Shown here one piece after another: positions 5,090 to 5,696 of a stretch of DNA of 5,696 nucleotides; within the stretch, counting starts at the first letter, position 1; each line of letters starts with the position of its first letter. Below the pieces are notes generated by a model, which worked only from the letters and a program-made list of their open reading frames with translations, did no database searches and was not told where the DNA came from. Source of the DNA: Actinomycetota bacterium (GTDB lineage Bacteria; Actinomycetota; Acidimicrobiia; Acidimicrobiales; JAHWKP01). The translations under genes and the position numbers were made by a program. The stretch lies in contig JAHWKP010000112.1 of assembly GCA_019347775.1 (NCBI GenBank), positions 1-5,696 on the forward strand. The letters are read 5' to 3'.

Positions 5090-5696
5090 GTGAGAGATTC
5101 GATCGGTCAGTACCTCGACGAGATCGGCATGGTGCCGTTGCTCGACAAGGATCAGGAGCGCGAGCTCGCCCAGGACGTCGAGGCGGGCCGCGCCGCCCAA
5201 GAGCGCCTCCACGCCGGCGAGCGCGGAGCGGAGCTCCGCCGCGCCGTCCGACGGGGTGCCCGGGCCAAGGACCACTTCATCCGGGCCAACCTGCGTCTCG
5301 TCGTGAGCCTCGCCCGCCGCTACCCGCTCCCTGCCGGGATGGAGCTCGGCGACCTCATCCAGGAGGGCAACATCGGCCTCGAGCACGCCGTCGACAAGTT
5401 CGACTGGCGCAAGGGCTTCAAGTTCTCCACCTACGCCACGTTCTGGATCCGTCAGGCCATCGGACGTGCGCTCGATCAGAAGGGAAGCCTGATCCGGCTC
5501 CCCGGCGACCGATCCGCGCAGCTGCGGGCGGCCCTGCGCGCCGGCGCTGGCGCCGGCGAGGGGCTGAGCGACGAGCTCGCCACCCTGCACCGGTTGACGT
5601 CGCCGACCAGCCTCGATCGATCCGTCGGCGACGACAGCGACGCCACCTTCAGCGACTTCGTTCCCGACGATGCAGACGGGCCGGAACAGGTCGTTG
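5090..5696 (+). CDS. RNA polymerase sigma-70 family factor, N-terminal 202 residues (partial, runs off right edge)
   Basis: The protein directs RNA polymerase to promoters. Region 1.2 is DSIGQYLDEIGMVPLL (3-18). Region 2 runs from about 59 to 130, with the core-binding helix IRANLRLVVSLARRY (64-78), then DLIQEGNIGLEHAVDKFDW, and the -10-reading helix KFSTYATFWIRQAIGRAL (111-128). Region 3 starts at IRLP (135-138) but is short: only 35 residues separate it from SLDRSVGDD, where typical HrdB/SigB proteins have about 60. The acidic linker DSDATFSDFVPDD (183-195) follows, and region 4 lies off the edge. The GTG at 5090 is chosen because GAGAGG (5078-5083) lies 6 nt upstream; the in-frame ATG at 5084 directly abuts that site. 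There is no long region 1.1, which suggests a group 2 (SigB-like) factor rather than the housekeeping one. Confidence 0.9.
   Translation, partial: MRDSIGQYLDEIGMVPLLDKDQERELAQDVEAGRAAQERLHAGERGAELRRAVRRGARAKDHFIRANLRLVVSLARRYPLPAGMELGDLIQEGNIGLEHAVDKFDWRKGFKFSTYATFWIRQAIGRALDQKGSLIRLPGDRSAQLRAALRAGAGAGEGLSDELATLHRLTSPTSLDRSVGDDSDATFSDFVPDDADGPEQVV

Noticed and set aside
4838..5590. 250-codon open frame on the minus strand opposite the sigma factor start
   Set aside because: It is antisense to clear sigma-70 regions 1.2 and 2, with no recognisable motifs.
1..5696. CRISPR arrays, tRNA or rRNA genes, phage attachment sites
   Set aside because: No evenly spaced long direct repeats apart from the degenerate IS terminal units, no tRNA-like cloverleaf arms noticed, and no ribosomal RNA sequence seen.

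Overview
The window is high-GC DNA with actinobacterial traits. Starts include GTG, Shine-Dalgarno sites are strong purine runs, and it carries a protein of the mycothiol-linked maleylpyruvate isomerase/TIGR03085 type, an IS21-type element and a HrdB/SigB-like sigma factor. The sigma factor's unusually short region 3 makes me lean weakly toward a deep-branching actinobacterium such as the Acidimicrobiia. That placement is inference.

Layout. (1) Bases 1-376 are one end of an IS21-family insertion sequence: the N-terminus of its IstA transposase on the minus strand, preceded by about six degenerate terminal repeats spaced 20-23 bp. (2) The IS appears to end at 376, inside a small minus-strand zinc-ribbon gene (377 to 469 or 544), which would be broken. 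(3) Bases 545-733 hold no convincing gene, only some inverted repeats. (4) On the minus strand, a TetR-family regulator (1427-2005) is followed closely by a DinB/maleylpyruvate-isomerase-like protein (734-1375); they are probably cotranscribed. (5) The 49-bp gap at 2006-2054 contains two overlapping palindromes and overlapping divergent -10 elements. It looks like a TetR operator controlling both directions. (6) On the plus strand, two paralogous ABC1/AarF/UbiB-type atypical kinases lie in tandem (2055-3431 and 3592-5001). The 160-bp spacer between them holds a perfect 10-bp hairpin and an Arg-rich 55-codon ORF that overlaps both kinases in ATGA fashion. (7) The window closes with the first 202 codons of a sigma-70 factor (from 5090), preceded by a candidate ECF-type promoter (GGGAAC-N16-CGTT).

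How it fits together. The TetR gene, the MDMPI-like gene and the two kinases look like one ligand-responsive divergent unit. The kinases keep every motif of the ABC1 fold but have no visible transmembrane tail. The ligand and substrate cannot be read from the sequence. The sigma gene is probably separate and perhaps stress-induced. The least ordinary points are the operator/promoter layout, the kinase pair with its structured spacer, and the sigma factor with its short region 3 and ECF-like promoter.
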